Source of the DNA: Alcanivoracaceae bacterium
Lineage (GTDB): Bacteria; Pseudomonadota; Gammaproteobacteria; Pseudomonadales; Alcanivoracaceae
NCBI GenBank assembly: GCA_029212745.1
Contig: JARGOL010000003.1
Span: 250,312 to 314,311, forward strand
Length of the DNA: 64,000 bases
Reading direction: 5' to 3'
Part shown: positions 1 to 9,772 of the stretch, piece by piece
Position numbering within the stretch: position 1 is the stretch's first letter
Layout of the letters: every line of letters starts with the position of its first letter
Position numbers and translations under genes: made by a program
The notes under the pieces: generated by a model
Told to the model about the DNA's origin: nothing
The model's input: the letters and a program-made list of their open reading frames with translations, nothing else
The model's database searches: none

Positions 1-971
1 GCGCCCCCCATGGCCACGGCTGCCATGAGGATGCCGGCGGACAACACCACCATCCAGGCGCTCAGGCGGCGCAGATTGTGGGCCGAGAAAACACCCAGGC
101 TGCCAGCCGCCAGGGTCAGCAACGCCACCAGGAACAGCACCTCGTCGCCGAGGCCGGCCAGGCGCCCCTGCTCACCGTAGAGCAGGGTAAAGATGCGCAG
201 CACGGCGTACACACCAACCTTGGTCATGATCGCAAACAGCGCCGCCACCGGGCCGGACGCGGCCGCATAGGTGCGTGGCAACCAGGCATACATGGGCACC
301 AGGGCGGCCTTCAGGCCGAACACCAGCAGCAGCAGGTAACCGGCACCACGGGCCAGCGTCTCCGCCGTTCCCTCCACCGCCGCCATGCGCTCGGACAGGT
401 GCGCCATATTCAGTGTGCCCAGGCTGGCATAGAGCATGCCCAGGGCGATCAGGAACACGCTGGAGCCCACCAGGTTGAGGGTGACGTAATGCAGCGCGGC
501 CCGGGTCCGGGCCTTGCCCCCGCCATGGTTGAGCAAGGTGTAGGAGGCGATCAGCAACACCTCGAAGAACACGAACAGATTGAACAGATCCCCGGTGAGA
601 AACGCGCCGTTGATGCCCATGAGCTGGAAATGGAACAGCACATGGAAACGGCGGTTGACGCCATCAGCACCGCGGCAGGCATACACCAGTGCCGCCGTGG
701 CCAGGGCCCAGGTGGTCCACAACAGCCACAGGCTCAGGTGGTCTGCCACCAGCACGATGCCGAACGGGGCTGACCAGTTGCCGAGGAAGTAGGCTTGCGG
801 CCCCTGCCCGGCCAGCACGCCACCAAGCGTAGCCAGCACCGCACCCTGCACCACCAGCCCGGCCATGGACAGCCAGCGCCGGGTACCGCGTGACCAGGCC
901 TGGCCGAAAATCAGCAGTACCGCCGTGGCCATCGGCACCAATACGGGCAGGACCGGCAAATGCGCGTTCAT
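1..971 (-). CDS. mrpD: Na+/H+ antiporter subunit D (MrpD/MnhD/PhaD), 3' end outside window
   Basis: This is an inner-membrane subunit of the multi-subunit Mrp cation/proton antiporter, homologous to the NuoM/NuoN proton-channel subunits of complex I. The reading frame starts at an ATG at 971, overlapping the TGA of mrpC in an ATGA junction, and runs off the left edge after about 323 codons; full-length MrpD is usually near 500 residues. The visible part is almost continuously hydrophobic. It contains the hallmark segment GAFLTGDLFNLFVFFEVLLI, whose Glu in FFEV is the conserved ion-path glutamate, and a further conserved segment with Lys (FGLKAALVPMYAWLP). It is co-transcribed with mrpA and mrpC. 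Identification is secure; only the C-terminal part is missing. Confidence 0.93.
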   Translation of the reverse strand, partial: MNAHLPVLPVLVPMATAVLLIFGQAWSRGTRRWLSMAGLVVQGAVLATLGGVLAGQGPQAYFLGNWSAPFGIVLVADHLSLWLLWTTWALATAALVYACRGADGVNRRFHVLFHFQLMGINGAFLTGDLFNLFVFFEVLLIASYTLLNHGGGKARTRAALHYVTLNLVGSSVFLIALGMLYASLGTLNMAHLSERMAAVEGTAETLARGAGYLLLLVFGLKAALVPMYAWLPRTYAAASGPVAALFAIMTKVGVYAVLRIFTLLYGEQGRLAGLGDEVLFLVALLTLAAGSLGVFSAHNLRRLSAWMVVLSAGILMAAVAMGG

Positions 972-1309
972 GGCTGGTCCTCCGGTGGCAGGCGGTCACC
1001 GTCCACATGGTCATCACCCAGATCGCCCAGGGCACGCAGGGACAGGATGACAATGTAGGCCGTCATGGCGAAACCGATGACGATGGCGGTCAGCACCAGC
1101 GCCTGCGGCAACGGATCGGTCCAGGGGCCGTCCGTGCTGGCCACCGGGGCACCGGCATCGGTGATGCCGCCGGACGCAAACAGGAACAGGTTCACCGCAT
1201 AGGTGATCAGGGTCAGGCCCATCACCACCGGGAAGGTACGCGCGCGCAGCAGCAGGTAGACACCGCAGGCAACCAGCCAGCCGATGGCCAGGGACAACAG
1301 CAATTCCAT
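968..1309 (-). CDS. mrpC: Na+/H+ antiporter subunit C (MrpC/MnhC)
   Basis: A 113-residue, three-helix membrane protein of the NuoK/MnhC family and part of the Mrp antiporter complex. The sequence opens with MELLLSLAIGWLVACGVYLL, and the middle shows the family segment GLTLITYAVNLFLFASGG, where NuoK-like proteins carry N/L/F-rich helices. The size matches the usual 110-125 residues. Its ATG at 1309 shares one base with the mrpA stop (TGATG) and its stop overlaps the mrpD start, so the three genes are translationally coupled. Only the A, C and D subunits are visible; E, F and G are expected beyond the left edge. Confidence 0.93.
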   Translation of the reverse strand: MELLLSLAIGWLVACGVYLLLRARTFPVVMGLTLITYAVNLFLFASGGITDAGAPVASTDGPWTDPLPQALVLTAIVIGFAMTAYIVILSLRALGDLGDDHVDGDRLPPEDQP

Positions 1310-4095
1310 CAGTGACCTCCCCGCTTGCGATCAAGGGTGGAAACACGCCCGAGACGCGACAGCATCAGCAGGGTGGCGCCCACCACAGTGAGATACACGC
1401 CGATGTCGAACAGCAGCGCCGAGGCCAGGTGCATCTTGCCAATCACCGGCAGCGTCAGGTAACCGTGGGCGGACGTCAGGAACGGCCGGTCGAAGAACCA
1501 GCTGCCCATACCGGTGACCAGTGCCACGCTCAGGCCGATGCCGGTGACCGCCAGGTAATGACTGCGGATGCGCGACTGCACCCAGCTGACGCCGTTGGCC
1601 ACGTACTGCATCAGCAGCGCGACACTGGTCACCAGGCCGGCAATGAAGCCACCGCCTGGCAGGTTATGGCCGCGCAGGAAGATATACAGGGAAACCAGCA
1701 ACGACAGCGACAGCAGCGGTCGTGACACCACCTCGAGAATAAGCGGGTGGGTTTCCATGGCCCAGGGCCTGCCACGCCCGTTCAGTTCCGGCGCCTTCAG
1801 GTACAGCTCGCGCAACAGCGCATAGATACCCAGTGCGGCAATGGCCAGCACGGTGATCTCGCCAAAGGTGTCGAAGCCACGGAAATCCACAAGGATGACG
1901 TTGACCACGTTGGTGCCGCCACCGCCGGGCACGGACTGGGCCATGAACCAGTCGGCCAGGCGCGGCACATCGGTGGTCATCATCAGCCAGGCCATGGCGC
2001 CAACACCGATACCCACCAGGCTGGACAGCACAGCATCGCGCACGCGCCCGCGGGCGGTGGACTCCAGCGCCGCGCTGTCGGGCAGGAAAAACAGCGCCAG
2101 CATCAGCAACAGCACCGTCACCACCTCCACCACCAGCTGGGTCAGGGCCAGATCCGGCGCCGAAAAGCGGATGAAGGTCACCGACACCACCAGGCCCACC
2201 ACACTGAGCAGCAGCAGCGCGAACACCCGCTTGCGATGCCACAGGGCTGTCACGCCGGCAGCCACCACCAGCAAGGCCCCCAGCGCCACGGTGGGAATGT
2301 CCACCGGCAACATCTGCGGCAGGCGCCAGTCCACCGGCGACAGCCACAGGCCGGCAAACAGGGCCAGCACCAGCGCCATCAGCATGGCGCGCAGGTAATC
2401 CTGCAGCGAATCGTTTTCGAACACCCGGGTCACGCGCCAGGCCAGCCCCTGGGACATGCGCACCAGGCCCTCAAAGACTCGTTTCTCATCCACCTCTGGC
2501 AGACGCTCATGCAGGCTGAACAGGCGGTGGCGGAACGCATAGATGAGCAGGCCACCCACCAGAGCAATGACGCTCATCATCAGCGGCAGGTTGAGCCCGT
2601 GCCAGACCGCCAGGCTGTAGTCAGGCAAGTTGCCATTGAGGGTGGCGCCGGCGGCTGCATCCAGCAACGGCGCAATGATCCAGGCCGGTGCCACACCCAC
2701 CAGCACACACACCGCCACCAGGATTTCCACCGGGATCTTCATGTAGCGTGGCGGCTCATGGGGCGGGTACTTGGGCAGGTCGATGGGCTCGCCGTTGAAG
2801 AACACGTCATGAATGAAGCGCACCGAATAGGCCACCGAGAACACGCCGGCCAGGGTGGCCACCAGCGGTGGCAGCCAGGCGGCAATACCGGAAAGCCCCA
2901 GGTGCAGGGATTCGGCGAAGAACATTTCCTTGGACAGGAAGCCGTTCATCAACGGCACCCCGGCCATGGCCGCCGCCGCCACCATGGCCAGCACCGCCGT
3001 GTGCGGCATGTACTTCCACAGGCCGTTGATGCGGCGCATGTCGCGGGTGCCGGTTTCATGGTCGATGATGCCGGCCGCCATGAACAACGAGGCCTTGAAG
3101 GTGGCGTGGTTGATGATATGGAACACCGCCGCCACCGCCGCCAGCGGGGTATTGAAGCCGAACAGCAACGTGATCAGGCCCAGGTGGGAGAGCGTGCTGT
3201 AAGCCAGCAGCCCTTTCAGGTCATGCTTGAACAGGGCCACGTAGGCACCAATCAGCAGCGTCGCCATGCCCGCGGAACTGACCACCAGTGTCCACAGCTC
3301 AGTACCGGACAGGGCCGGGAACAGGCGCGCCAGCAGGAACACCCCGGCCTTCACCATGGTGGCCGAGTGCAGGTAGGCCGATACCGGCGTCGGCGCTGCC
3401 ATGGCATGGGGCAGCCAGAAATGGAACGGGAACTGGGCCGACTTGGTGAACGCCCCCAGCAGCACCAGTATCAGCATGGGCGCGTACAGCGGGTGGGCGC
3501 GGATCACATCGCCGGCGGCGAGCACGACATCCAGCTCATAGCTGCCAACAATATTGCCCAGCAGCAGGATGCCGGCCAGCAGGCAAAGGCCACCGCCACC
3601 GGTGATCGCCAGTGCCATGCGCGCGCCCTTGCGCGCATCTTCGCGGTGCGACCAGAAGCCGATCAGCAGGAAAGAGGCAATACTGGTGAGCTCCCAGAAC
3701 ACCAGCATCATCAGCAGATTGCCGCTGACCACGATGCCGAGCATGGCGCCCATGAAAAACAGCAACAGCGCATAGAAGCGCGGCATGGAATCCCGCGCCG
3801 ACAGGTAGTAGCGCGCGTACAGGATAATCAGCAGGCCAATACCCAGCACCAGCACGGCAAACAGGAACGCCAGGCCATCGATGCGCACGGTCAGGTTCAG
3901 GCCCAGGGTCGGCGCCCAGGGCACACTGGCCACCAGCGCCCCGCCATCGAATATGGGCCCGGCATTGAGCAACAGCCCGGTGAGCGCGGCCAGCGGCGCA
4001 AGCGCGGCCAGGGACGCCCCCAGGTTGCGGTTGTTCCCCGCAAGCGCCGGCAGGATCGCGCCGACAAAAGGCAATGCTAGAAAAAGGTAGAGCAT
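1309..4095 (-). CDS. mrpA: Na+/H+ antiporter subunit A fused to subunit B (MrpAB/PhaAB type)
   Basis: The largest Mrp subunit, at 928 residues, which is the length of the proteobacterial PhaAB type in which MrpA carries an MnhB domain at its C-terminus. Residues 1-500 form the NuoL-like transporter module. The conserved Glu of FWELTSIASF is residue 135, and the conserved Lys of GAFTKSAQFPFHFWLPHA is residue 218. The segment PTPVSAYLHSATMVKAGVFL follows. Around residues 600-720 lies an MbhD-like region, and the last 140 residues resemble MnhB (SRPLLSLSLLVSLYIFLRGH, then GGGFIAGLV). Marine bacteria use this complex to expel Na+ against H+ in alkaline or salty conditions. It is the first gene of the operon; its ATG follows a GGAA at a spacing of about 5 bases. 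Confidence 0.95.
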   Translation of the reverse strand: MLYLFLALPFVGAILPALAGNNRNLGASLAALAPLAALTGLLLNAGPIFDGGALVASVPWAPTLGLNLTVRIDGLAFLFAVLVLGIGLLIILYARYYLSARDSMPRFYALLLFFMGAMLGIVVSGNLLMMLVFWELTSIASFLLIGFWSHREDARKGARMALAITGGGGLCLLAGILLLGNIVGSYELDVVLAAGDVIRAHPLYAPMLILVLLGAFTKSAQFPFHFWLPHAMAAPTPVSAYLHSATMVKAGVFLLARLFPALSGTELWTLVVSSAGMATLLIGAYVALFKHDLKGLLAYSTLSHLGLITLLFGFNTPLAAVAAVFHIINHATFKASLFMAAGIIDHETGTRDMRRINGLWKYMPHTAVLAMVAAAAMAGVPLMNGFLSKEMFFAESLHLGLSGIAAWLPPLVATLAGVFSVAYSVRFIHDVFFNGEPIDLPKYPPHEPPRYMKIPVEILVAVCVLVGVAPAWIIAPLLDAAAGATLNGNLPDYSLAVWHGLNLPLMMSVIALVGGLLIYAFRHRLFSLHERLPEVDEKRVFEGLVRMSQGLAWRVTRVFENDSLQDYLRAMLMALVLALFAGLWLSPVDWRLPQMLPVDIPTVALGALLVVAAGVTALWHRKRVFALLLLSVVGLVVSVTFIRFSAPDLALTQLVVEVVTVLLLMLALFFLPDSAALESTARGRVRDAVLSSLVGIGVGAMAWLMMTTDVPRLADWFMAQSVPGGGGTNVVNVILVDFRGFDTFGEITVLAIAALGIYALLRELYLKAPELNGRGRPWAMETHPLILEVVSRPLLSLSLLVSLYIFLRGHNLPGGGFIAGLVTSVALLMQYVANGVSWVQSRIRSHYLAVTGIGLSVALVTGMGSWFFDRPFLTSAHGYLTLPVIGKMHLASALLFDIGVYLTVVGATLLMLSRLGRVSTLDRKRGGH

Positions 4096-4333
4096 GTGGT
4101 TCCGGCCTCGTTACCGAAAGGAGGTAGCAGCAACGGTGTCAGGCCGGCGGATCCGGGAAATATGGGCAGCGACGCAACGCCAGGAACGGCGGCTGGGCCG
4201 GACTGCCTACACGGACTGTGGACACAGTTTTCTCATGCATGAACGTACCCTAGCACAAAGCACAGCGACGACAGAACACAGGCCCTGCGCCGGGAAGGGA
4301 TTATGCCATGGCCGGGCGCGGCCGGGGTGAGCC
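4096..4333. other. Intergenic region upstream of mrp operon
   Basis: A 238-base gap between two genes on the same (minus) strand, which should hold the mrp promoter and the end of the polA/DUF815 transcript. Two small dyads are visible: ACTGTG-GA-CACAGT at 4215-4228 and the 10-base palindrome TCATGCATGA at 4233-4242. Read on the minus strand, a CATAAT at 4300-4305 could be a -10 element, but no convincing -35 partner was found. A GC-rich stretch at 4309-4326 can fold but has no T-tract. No gene was found here. Confidence 0.35.
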
Positions 4334-5104
4334 TCAGGTGAAGCTGTCGCTGAACTGGTTGTGGAACTGCCGCGCGGTGCGCCCGGAGCGCACCCCTTTT
4401 TCCATGGAAAAACGACGCGCCAGCACATGCAGTCGGTCGCGGTCAGCCACAGCCGGAAACAGCCGGTCGATGATGGCGAAATAGTCGTCTTCGCTGATCG
4501 GGTAGAACGACAGGCACAGGCCGAAGCGGTCTGACAGCGCAATCTTTTCTTCCACCGCATCCGCGTGATGGATCTCGCGACCCACGTTGCTGGCCTGCAG
4601 GTTGTCATCCATGAACTCCGGCACCAGGTGGCGGCGGTTGGAGGTCGCGTACAGGCGCACGTTCGGTGGCGGCAGCTCAATAGAGCCCTCCAGCACGCTC
4701 TTCAGGTGCCGGTAGTCATCGGTGTTGTCACCAAAGGACAGGTCGTCACAGAACAGAATGAAATGGAACGGCTGCTCACGCAGCTCATCGACGATATCCG
4801 GCAACCAGTGCAGGTCATCGCGATCCACCTCCACCAGTCGCAGGCCATCTTCTGCCAGGTCATTGAGCACGGCTTTCACCAGCGACGACTTGCCGGTGCC
4901 GCGACTGCCCCACAGCAGCGCATGGTTGCACGGCTCCCCGGCCAGGAAGCGGCGCGTGTTATCGACAAGACGTTGCTTCTGCCGGTCCACCGCCATCAAG
5001 TCATCCAGCCGCACCGGGTCCAGCGCCGTCACGGGCCGCCAGGCCTGGCGCCGGCCGCGCCAGATGGCGGCATGGTAGCGCTGCCAGTCCACCGGCGTGC
5101 TCAT
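4334..5104 (-). CDS. DUF815-family P-loop ATPase
   Basis: A 256-residue AAA-type ATP-binding protein of the DUF815 family. The Walker A motif GSRGTGKS is at residues 66-73. The Walker B-like FILFCDDLSF begins at about residue 115. A sensor-like ATSNRRHL and the C-terminal SGRTARQFHNQF follow. The family's biochemical role is not established; members look like stand-alone AAA modules similar to DnaC/DnaA-type ATPases. The start codon overlaps the polA stop by one base (TGATG), so it is translated after DNA polymerase I. That suggests, without proving, a role near replication or repair. No signal peptide or membrane segment is present, so it should be cytoplasmic. Confidence 0.88.
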   Translation of the reverse strand: MSTPVDWQRYHAAIWRGRRQAWRPVTALDPVRLDDLMAVDRQKQRLVDNTRRFLAGEPCNHALLWGSRGTGKSSLVKAVLNDLAEDGLRLVEVDRDDLHWLPDIVDELREQPFHFILFCDDLSFGDNTDDYRHLKSVLEGSIELPPPNVRLYATSNRRHLVPEFMDDNLQASNVGREIHHADAVEEKIALSDRFGLCLSFYPISEDDYFAIIDRLFPAVADRDRLHVLARRFSMEKGVRSGRTARQFHNQFSDSFT

Positions 5105-7830
5105 CAGTGCGCCTGTTCCCAGTTGTCGCCCACACCCGGGTCCACCACCAGCGGCACATCCAGCTCGCCAGCCGCTTCCATCAGGCGTGAGACTTCCCTG
5201 ATCAACGTATCCGTGTCCTGCTCTGCCACTTCAAACACCAGTTCATCGTGCACCTGCATGATCATCAGGGCGTCCAGGTCACTGCCACGCAGCCAGGCAT
5301 CCACGCTGATCATGGCCCGCTTGATGATATCCGCCGCCGAGCCCTGCATGGGGGCGTTGATGGCGGTGCGCTCTGCCGCCTGGCGCATGGCGCCGTTGCG
5401 GCTTTTGATTTCCGGCAGGTACAGGCGCCGGCCGTACAGGGTTTCAACAAACCCCTTTTCCGCGGCGCTGGCCCGGGTCTCTTCCATGTAGCGCCTGACC
5501 CCGGGATAACGCTCGAAATAGATATCGATGTATTCCTGTGCTTCCTTGCGCGCAATGCCCAGCTGCTTTGCCAACCCGAACGCGCTCATGCCATAGATCA
5601 GGCCGAAGTTCACCGCCTTGGCATTGCGACGTTCCTCAGCGGTGACGTCATCCACCGGCTTGCCGGCCACTTCCGCCGCCGTGGCGGCATGGATATCCAG
5701 GCCCTTTTCGAACGCATTTACCAGTGACGCATCACCGGACAGATGCGCCATGATGCGCAGCTCGATCTGCGAGTAATCGGCAGCCACGATACGGCGACCC
5801 TCCGGCGCACGAAAGGCCTGGCGAATGCGCCGCCCTTCTTCACTGCGCACCGGAATGTTCTGCAGGTTCGGGTCACTGGACGACAGTCGACCGGTGGCGG
5901 TCACCGCCTGGTGATAGGAGGTATGCAACCGTCCGGTGCGACGACTGATCACCTCTGGCAGCTTGTCGGTATAGGTGCTTTTCAGTTTCGACACACCGCG
6001 GTAGTCCATGATCACCTGCGGCAGCGGATACTCCAGTGCCAGCTCCTGCAACACCGCCTCGGCCGTCGATGGTGCACCCTTGGGCGTCTTCTTGATCACC
6101 GGGATACCCAGTTTTTCATACAGAATCTCGCCCAGCTGTTTGGGCGAACCGAGGTTGAATTCCTGGCCCGCCAACTCGAACGCCTTCTCCTGCAGTTCGG
6201 CCATGGTGGTGGCCAGCTGCTGGCTCTGGTGGCGCAGCATGTCGGCGTCAACAAAACAGCCATTGCGTTCGATGCGTGAAAGGACCGGCACCAGCGGAAT
6301 CTCGATATCACGGAACACGCTCACCAGGGACGCTTCTTTTTCCAGCGAGGCCCACAGGTTCTGGTGCAGTTGCAGGGTGACGTCAGCATCTTCGGCCGCA
6401 TACGGCGCCGCTTCCTCCAGCCCGATCTGGTTGAAGGTGAGCTGCTTGGCACCCTTGCCGGCGATTTCCTCGAAACTGATGCACTTGTGGCCCAGGTACT
6501 TGAGCGCCAGGGAATCCATGTCATGGCGGGTGGCCACGGAGTTGAACACATACGACTCCAGCATGGTGTCGTATTCGATACCGCGCAGCTCAATGTCGTA
6601 TTGGGCCAACACGCTCATGTCGTACTTCAGGTTCTGGCCCACCTTTTTGACGCTGTCGTCTTCCAGCAACGGCTTGAGTTTTCGCAGGACATCGTCCCGC
6701 GATAGCTGGTCGGGCGCGCCCGGATAATCATGGGCCACCGGCACATACGCCGCCTCGCCCGGTGCAACGGCGAAGGAAACCCCCACCAGTTCCGCTTCCA
6801 TGTAGTCCAGGCTGGTGGTTTCCGTATCAAACGCAAACAGCGCTGCGTGCTGGAGTTTTTCCAGCCAGTGGCTGAACGTGGCGTCGTCGGTAACGGTGAC
6901 ATAACCGTCACGATCAATGGCGGTATTTTCCGGTGGCGCTGGCGGGGCGTCATCGCCCTCCAGCACCTCGGCCAGCCAACCCTTGAATTCCAGTTCGCTG
7001 TACCAGTGCGCCAGTGTTTCCTTGTCCGGCGCGCCGAGTTTCAGGTCGTCCAGTTTTTCTGCCAGCTCGCAGTCGGTCTTGATGGTGGCGAGCTGGTGGG
7101 AGAGGAAGGCTTCATCACGATGCTCGGCGAGTTTTTCCGGCATCTTTTTCGCGCCGCGGAAAGACAGCTCGCGAATCTTCTCCAGGTTGTCGTAAATCGC
7201 TTCCAGCGAGCCGATCCCGGTAAGCAGCGCCAGCGCCGTTTTTTCACCGACACCGGGTACGCCGGGGATGTTGTCCACCTTGTCACCCATCAGGGCGAGG
7301 AAATCGATGATCAGGTTCGGCGGAATGCCAAATTTCTTTTCCACGCCGGCTTCATCCATCACCGTGTCGGTCATGGTGTTCACCAGTGTCACATGGTCGT
7401 CCACCAGTTGCGCCATGTCCTTATCGCCAGTGGATATCACCACCGGATAGCCGTCCTTTGCCAATTGCCCGGCGAGGGTGCCGATGACGTCATCCGCTTC
7501 CACGCCTTCCTCGATGATCAGCGGCATGCCCAGCGCCTTCACCAGCGCATGCAGGGGCTCCACCTGGGGGCGCAGGTCATCCGGCATGGGCGGGCGGTTG
7601 GCCTTGTATTGCTCGTACAGGTCATCGCGGAACGTCTTGCCCTTGGCGTCGAACACCACCGCCATGTACTCCGGGTCATAGTCCTTGCGCAGCTTCTTCA
7701 GCATGGACACCACACCGCGCACGGCACCGGTGGGCTGGCCACTGGAGGTGGTCAACGGCGGCAGGGCATGGAAAGCGCGATACAGGTAGGAAGAGCCGTC
7801 CACCAGGACAACCGGTTTTTTCGTCGGCAT
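5104..7830 (-). CDS. polA: DNA polymerase I
   Basis: Fills gaps and removes primers during replication and repair. Counting from the ATG at 7830 the protein has 908 residues, close to the usual 900-930. A longer frame upstream exists, but the ATG at 7830 has a GCGGAA ribosome-binding sequence and gives the canonical N-terminus [20 protein letters not shown]. The 5' nuclease domain covers roughly residues 5-290. The 3'-5' exonuclease domain (about 310-490) looks active, with D335 and E337 in DTETTS and D481 in EDADVTLQL. The polymerase domain has motif A DYSQIELR (685-692), motif [15 protein letters not shown] (734-747) and motif C HDE (861-863). All three activities should be intact. Confidence 0.98.
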   Translation of the reverse strand: MPTKKPVVLVDGSSYLYRAFHALPPLTTSSGQPTGAVRGVVSMLKKLRKDYDPEYMAVVFDAKGKTFRDDLYEQYKANRPPMPDDLRPQVEPLHALVKALGMPLIIEEGVEADDVIGTLAGQLAKDGYPVVISTGDKDMAQLVDDHVTLVNTMTDTVMDEAGVEKKFGIPPNLIIDFLALMGDKVDNIPGVPGVGEKTALALLTGIGSLEAIYDNLEKIRELSFRGAKKMPEKLAEHRDEAFLSHQLATIKTDCELAEKLDDLKLGAPDKETLAHWYSELEFKGWLAEVLEGDDAPPAPPENTAIDRDGYVTVTDDATFSHWLEKLQHAALFAFDTETTSLDYMEAELVGVSFAVAPGEAAYVPVAHDYPGAPDQLSRDDVLRKLKPLLEDDSVKKVGQNLKYDMSVLAQYDIELRGIEYDTMLESYVFNSVATRHDMDSLALKYLGHKCISFEEIAGKGAKQLTFNQIGLEEAAPYAAEDADVTLQLHQNLWASLEKEASLVSVFRDIEIPLVPVLSRIERNGCFVDADMLRHQSQQLATTMAELQEKAFELAGQEFNLGSPKQLGEILYEKLGIPVIKKTPKGAPSTAEAVLQELALEYPLPQVIMDYRGVSKLKSTYTDKLPEVISRRTGRLHTSYHQAVTATGRLSSSDPNLQNIPVRSEEGRRIRQAFRAPEGRRIVAADYSQIELRIMAHLSGDASLVNAFEKGLDIHAATAAEVAGKPVDDVTAEERRNAKAVNFGLIYGMSAFGLAKQLGIARKEAQEYIDIYFERYPGVRRYMEETRASAAEKGFVETLYGRRLYLPEIKSRNGAMRQAAERTAINAPMQGSAADIIKRAMISVDAWLRGSDLDALMIMQVHDELVFEVAEQDTDTLIREVSRLMEAAGELDVPLVVDPGVGDNWEQAH

Positions 7831-7870
7831 GTGAATTTCCGCAGGCTGAGGGTCAGGGCATGTGGCCCGG

Positions 7871-8902
7871 TCAGAGCATCTTGCCCAACGTGTCAAAGAT
7901 TTCAAGGACAGCCGTGCGCGCCGCCGGCACCATACCGCCCATGCCGTAGAAACCATGGATCAGCTGCGGGTAGTCCAGGGTGGTAACTTCGACGCCGGCG
8001 TCCTCCAGGCGCTTGCCATAGGCCAGCCCTTCGTCGCGAAGCGGGTCCTTGCACACCACCAGCAGGGTTTTCGGCTGGGTTTTCAGGTTGCGGTGCAGGA
8101 TTGGCGACACCTCCGGGTGCCTGGCATCCGCCGGGTCACCCAGATAGTGGTCATCGAAATAGCGGATCAGCGACCGCGTCAGGCCCAGGTGCTCACCATA
8201 GGCCGTCATGGAATCGGTTTTCCGGCGTGCATCCGTGGTCGGGTAAACCAGGCACTGCACCGCCGGGCGCGGCATCTTGCAGCGCCGCGCCTGCTGCGCC
8301 ACCACGATGGCGAGATTGCCGCCGGCGCTGTCACCCATCACCGCCAGCCGCTTCGGGTCGACCCCCAGCTCCACCGCGTTATCGGTGAACCAGGCCCAGG
8401 CCGCCAGAGCATCCTCTGCGGCGGCGGGGAAGCGGTGTTCCGGTGCCAACCGGTAATCGACACTGGCGACCACGGCACCGCACTGGTTCGCGAGCAGGCG
8501 GCAGCCATGGTCGTAGTCATCCACCGAACCGATGGTGTGGCCACCACCATGGAAGAACAGGATACCGGGCAGCGCCAGGTCGCCGACCCCCAGCGGACGG
8601 TAGACACGTACGCGGAAATGGCCGCTGTCATGCTTGAGCGCATGGTCGGCAACGGCCGCCACCGCTTCGCGCGGCACATCCAGCAGCTGGAACAGTTCGC
8701 TGAACGCCTTGCGGGCCGCTTTCGGCGGCAGGGTTTCCAGCGGCGGTCTCAGGCTGCTGGCCGCCAGCACCGTGCGCAGGTCGGTGTCCAGGTCACGACG
8801 GCCGAGGGGCTCGGCGAACGCCACCAGGCGCCGGCGCAGGCCCCGCGGCAGGGCCAGCATGGTCCGTAACGCATTCTTTTCCAGGCGGGCACGCAGGGAC
8901 AT
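7871..8902 (-). CDS. Alpha/beta hydrolase, hormone-sensitive-lipase-type esterase
   Basis: A predicted carboxylesterase of about 343 residues in the HSL (family IV) group of alpha/beta hydrolases. It has the oxyanion-hole motif HGGG in [12 protein letters not shown] near residue 120, the nucleophile elbow GDSAGGNLA with the catalytic Ser near residue 192, an acid residue in CKDPLRDEG, and His in [10 protein letters not shown] near the end. I place the start at the ATG at 8902; a GTG at 8908, directly after the upstream stop, would add two residues. Neither has a strong ribosome-binding site, so translation may depend on coupling with the upstream barrel gene. No signal peptide is evident. The substrate is unknown; short-chain esters are typical. 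Confidence 0.88.
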   Translation of the reverse strand: MSLRARLEKNALRTMLALPRGLRRRLVAFAEPLGRRDLDTDLRTVLAASSLRPPLETLPPKAARKAFSELFQLLDVPREAVAAVADHALKHDSGHFRVRVYRPLGVGDLALPGILFFHGGGHTIGSVDDYDHGCRLLANQCGAVVASVDYRLAPEHRFPAAAEDALAAWAWFTDNAVELGVDPKRLAVMGDSAGGNLAIVVAQQARRCKMPRPAVQCLVYPTTDARRKTDSMTAYGEHLGLTRSLIRYFDDHYLGDPADARHPEVSPILHRNLKTQPKTLLVVCKDPLRDEGLAYGKRLEDAGVEVTTLDYPQLIHGFYGMGGMVPAARTAVLEIFDTLGKML

Positions 8903-8908
8903 GGGCAC

Positions 8909-9607
8909 TCAGAAGAAGAACAGCACCGAGGCTTCAGCGGCGGACAGGTCGACGCCTGCCACATCCCCGTAGTCGGTGTAATCAAGGGTCAGGCCCACAT
9001 GGCGCAGCGGGCGCAGGCGATCCATCAGGTTGGGAATCTCCAGGCGCACACCGAAGCCGGCCCCCCAGGAGAAACCGCCGCTGTCACGGCGCTCACTGTT
9101 CTCGGCACAGACAAGGCCGGTGCACAGCGCGCCACTGGCCTTGACCTGGGCATGGGCCATACCGGCACGGGCCTGAAAAAAGAAATGCTCCACCAGCGGC
9201 GGGCGATCAATGAAGGGCAGTTGGTAACGCCACTTGCCGGTGGCATACACGCCGGCCACATGGTCCACGTCCATCTGCAGTTTGCCGCGCACCGGAAAAC
9301 GCGTCTGCCGATCCACTTCGTGCCAGAGTCCGCCCGCCAGACGCGCCTCGATGCCCCAGGTGCGATCCAGCATGCCGCCCAGGCGCACACCCAGGCCGCC
9401 GGGTGACTGCTCGACCTGGCTGGCCGGGTTCAGGCCCAGGTCCAGATCGGCACTGGCCACATCGGTATCCACGGCAAAGACGTTGGTGGTCAGGCCAAAA
9501 TAGGACAGCTTCTCTTCCTTGAAGACGGCCACGCCCTCATCGGCGTTGGCACTGCTGGCCGCTGCCATTACCAGGCCGGCAGCCAGCCAGGTTTTCCATC
9601 CCCACAT
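8909..9607 (-). CDS. Predicted outer-membrane beta-barrel protein
   Basis: A 232-residue exported protein. It starts with a clear signal peptide (MWGWKTWLAAGLVMAAASSANA, cleavage near residue 22) and then alternates polar and aromatic residues in short strands, ending in a run of phenylalanines (AEASVLFFF). That is the C-terminal aromatic signature recognised by the Bam machinery. The two cysteines in CTGLVCAEN are probably a loop disulfide. The length and pattern suit an eight-stranded barrel, but I cannot assign a named family or ligand. The start has a strong AAAGGAGC ribosome-binding site. The stop abuts the esterase start, so the two are probably one transcript. Confidence 0.72.
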   Translation of the reverse strand: MWGWKTWLAAGLVMAAASSANADEGVAVFKEEKLSYFGLTTNVFAVDTDVASADLDLGLNPASQVEQSPGGLGVRLGGMLDRTWGIEARLAGGLWHEVDRQTRFPVRGKLQMDVDHVAGVYATGKWRYQLPFIDRPPLVEHFFFQARAGMAHAQVKASGALCTGLVCAENSERRDSGGFSWGAGFGVRLEIPNLMDRLRPLRHVGLTLDYTDYGDVAGVDLSAAEASVLFFF

Positions 9608-9772
9608 GACGTGCTCCTTTTGTTGTTATCCGGGCAACGCGCGGCGCCCCTGACGGTGTAGTCACATGAGCCGAAAGTATACGCGACCGGGCCCGGTTAT
9701 GAAGGGCCGTTTTACGCCAGTGGGCGCGGATTCCCCAGTGCAGCATTCGGCCACACACGCCATAATGCCGCC
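9608..9772. other. Divergent promoter region between barrel gene and thrB
   Basis: A 165-base region between two genes that face away from each other, so it should hold both promoters. On the plus strand CATAAT at 9761-9766 resembles a sigma-70 -10 element and ends 6 bases before the thrB ATG. If used, transcription would begin at or next to the start codon. The -35 match is poor. Nothing else was recognised. Confidence 0.35.

Noticed and set aside
1747..4080. A 777-codon open frame on the plus strand opposite mrpA
   Set aside because: It is rich in His, Gln and Arg, has no recognisable domain and lies exactly antisense to a clear MrpA gene. Such frames are expected in GC-rich DNA.
6730..7986. 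A 418-codon plus-strand frame opposite polA
   Set aside because: It is antisense to the conserved 5' nuclease part of DNA polymerase I and has no domain-like sequence.
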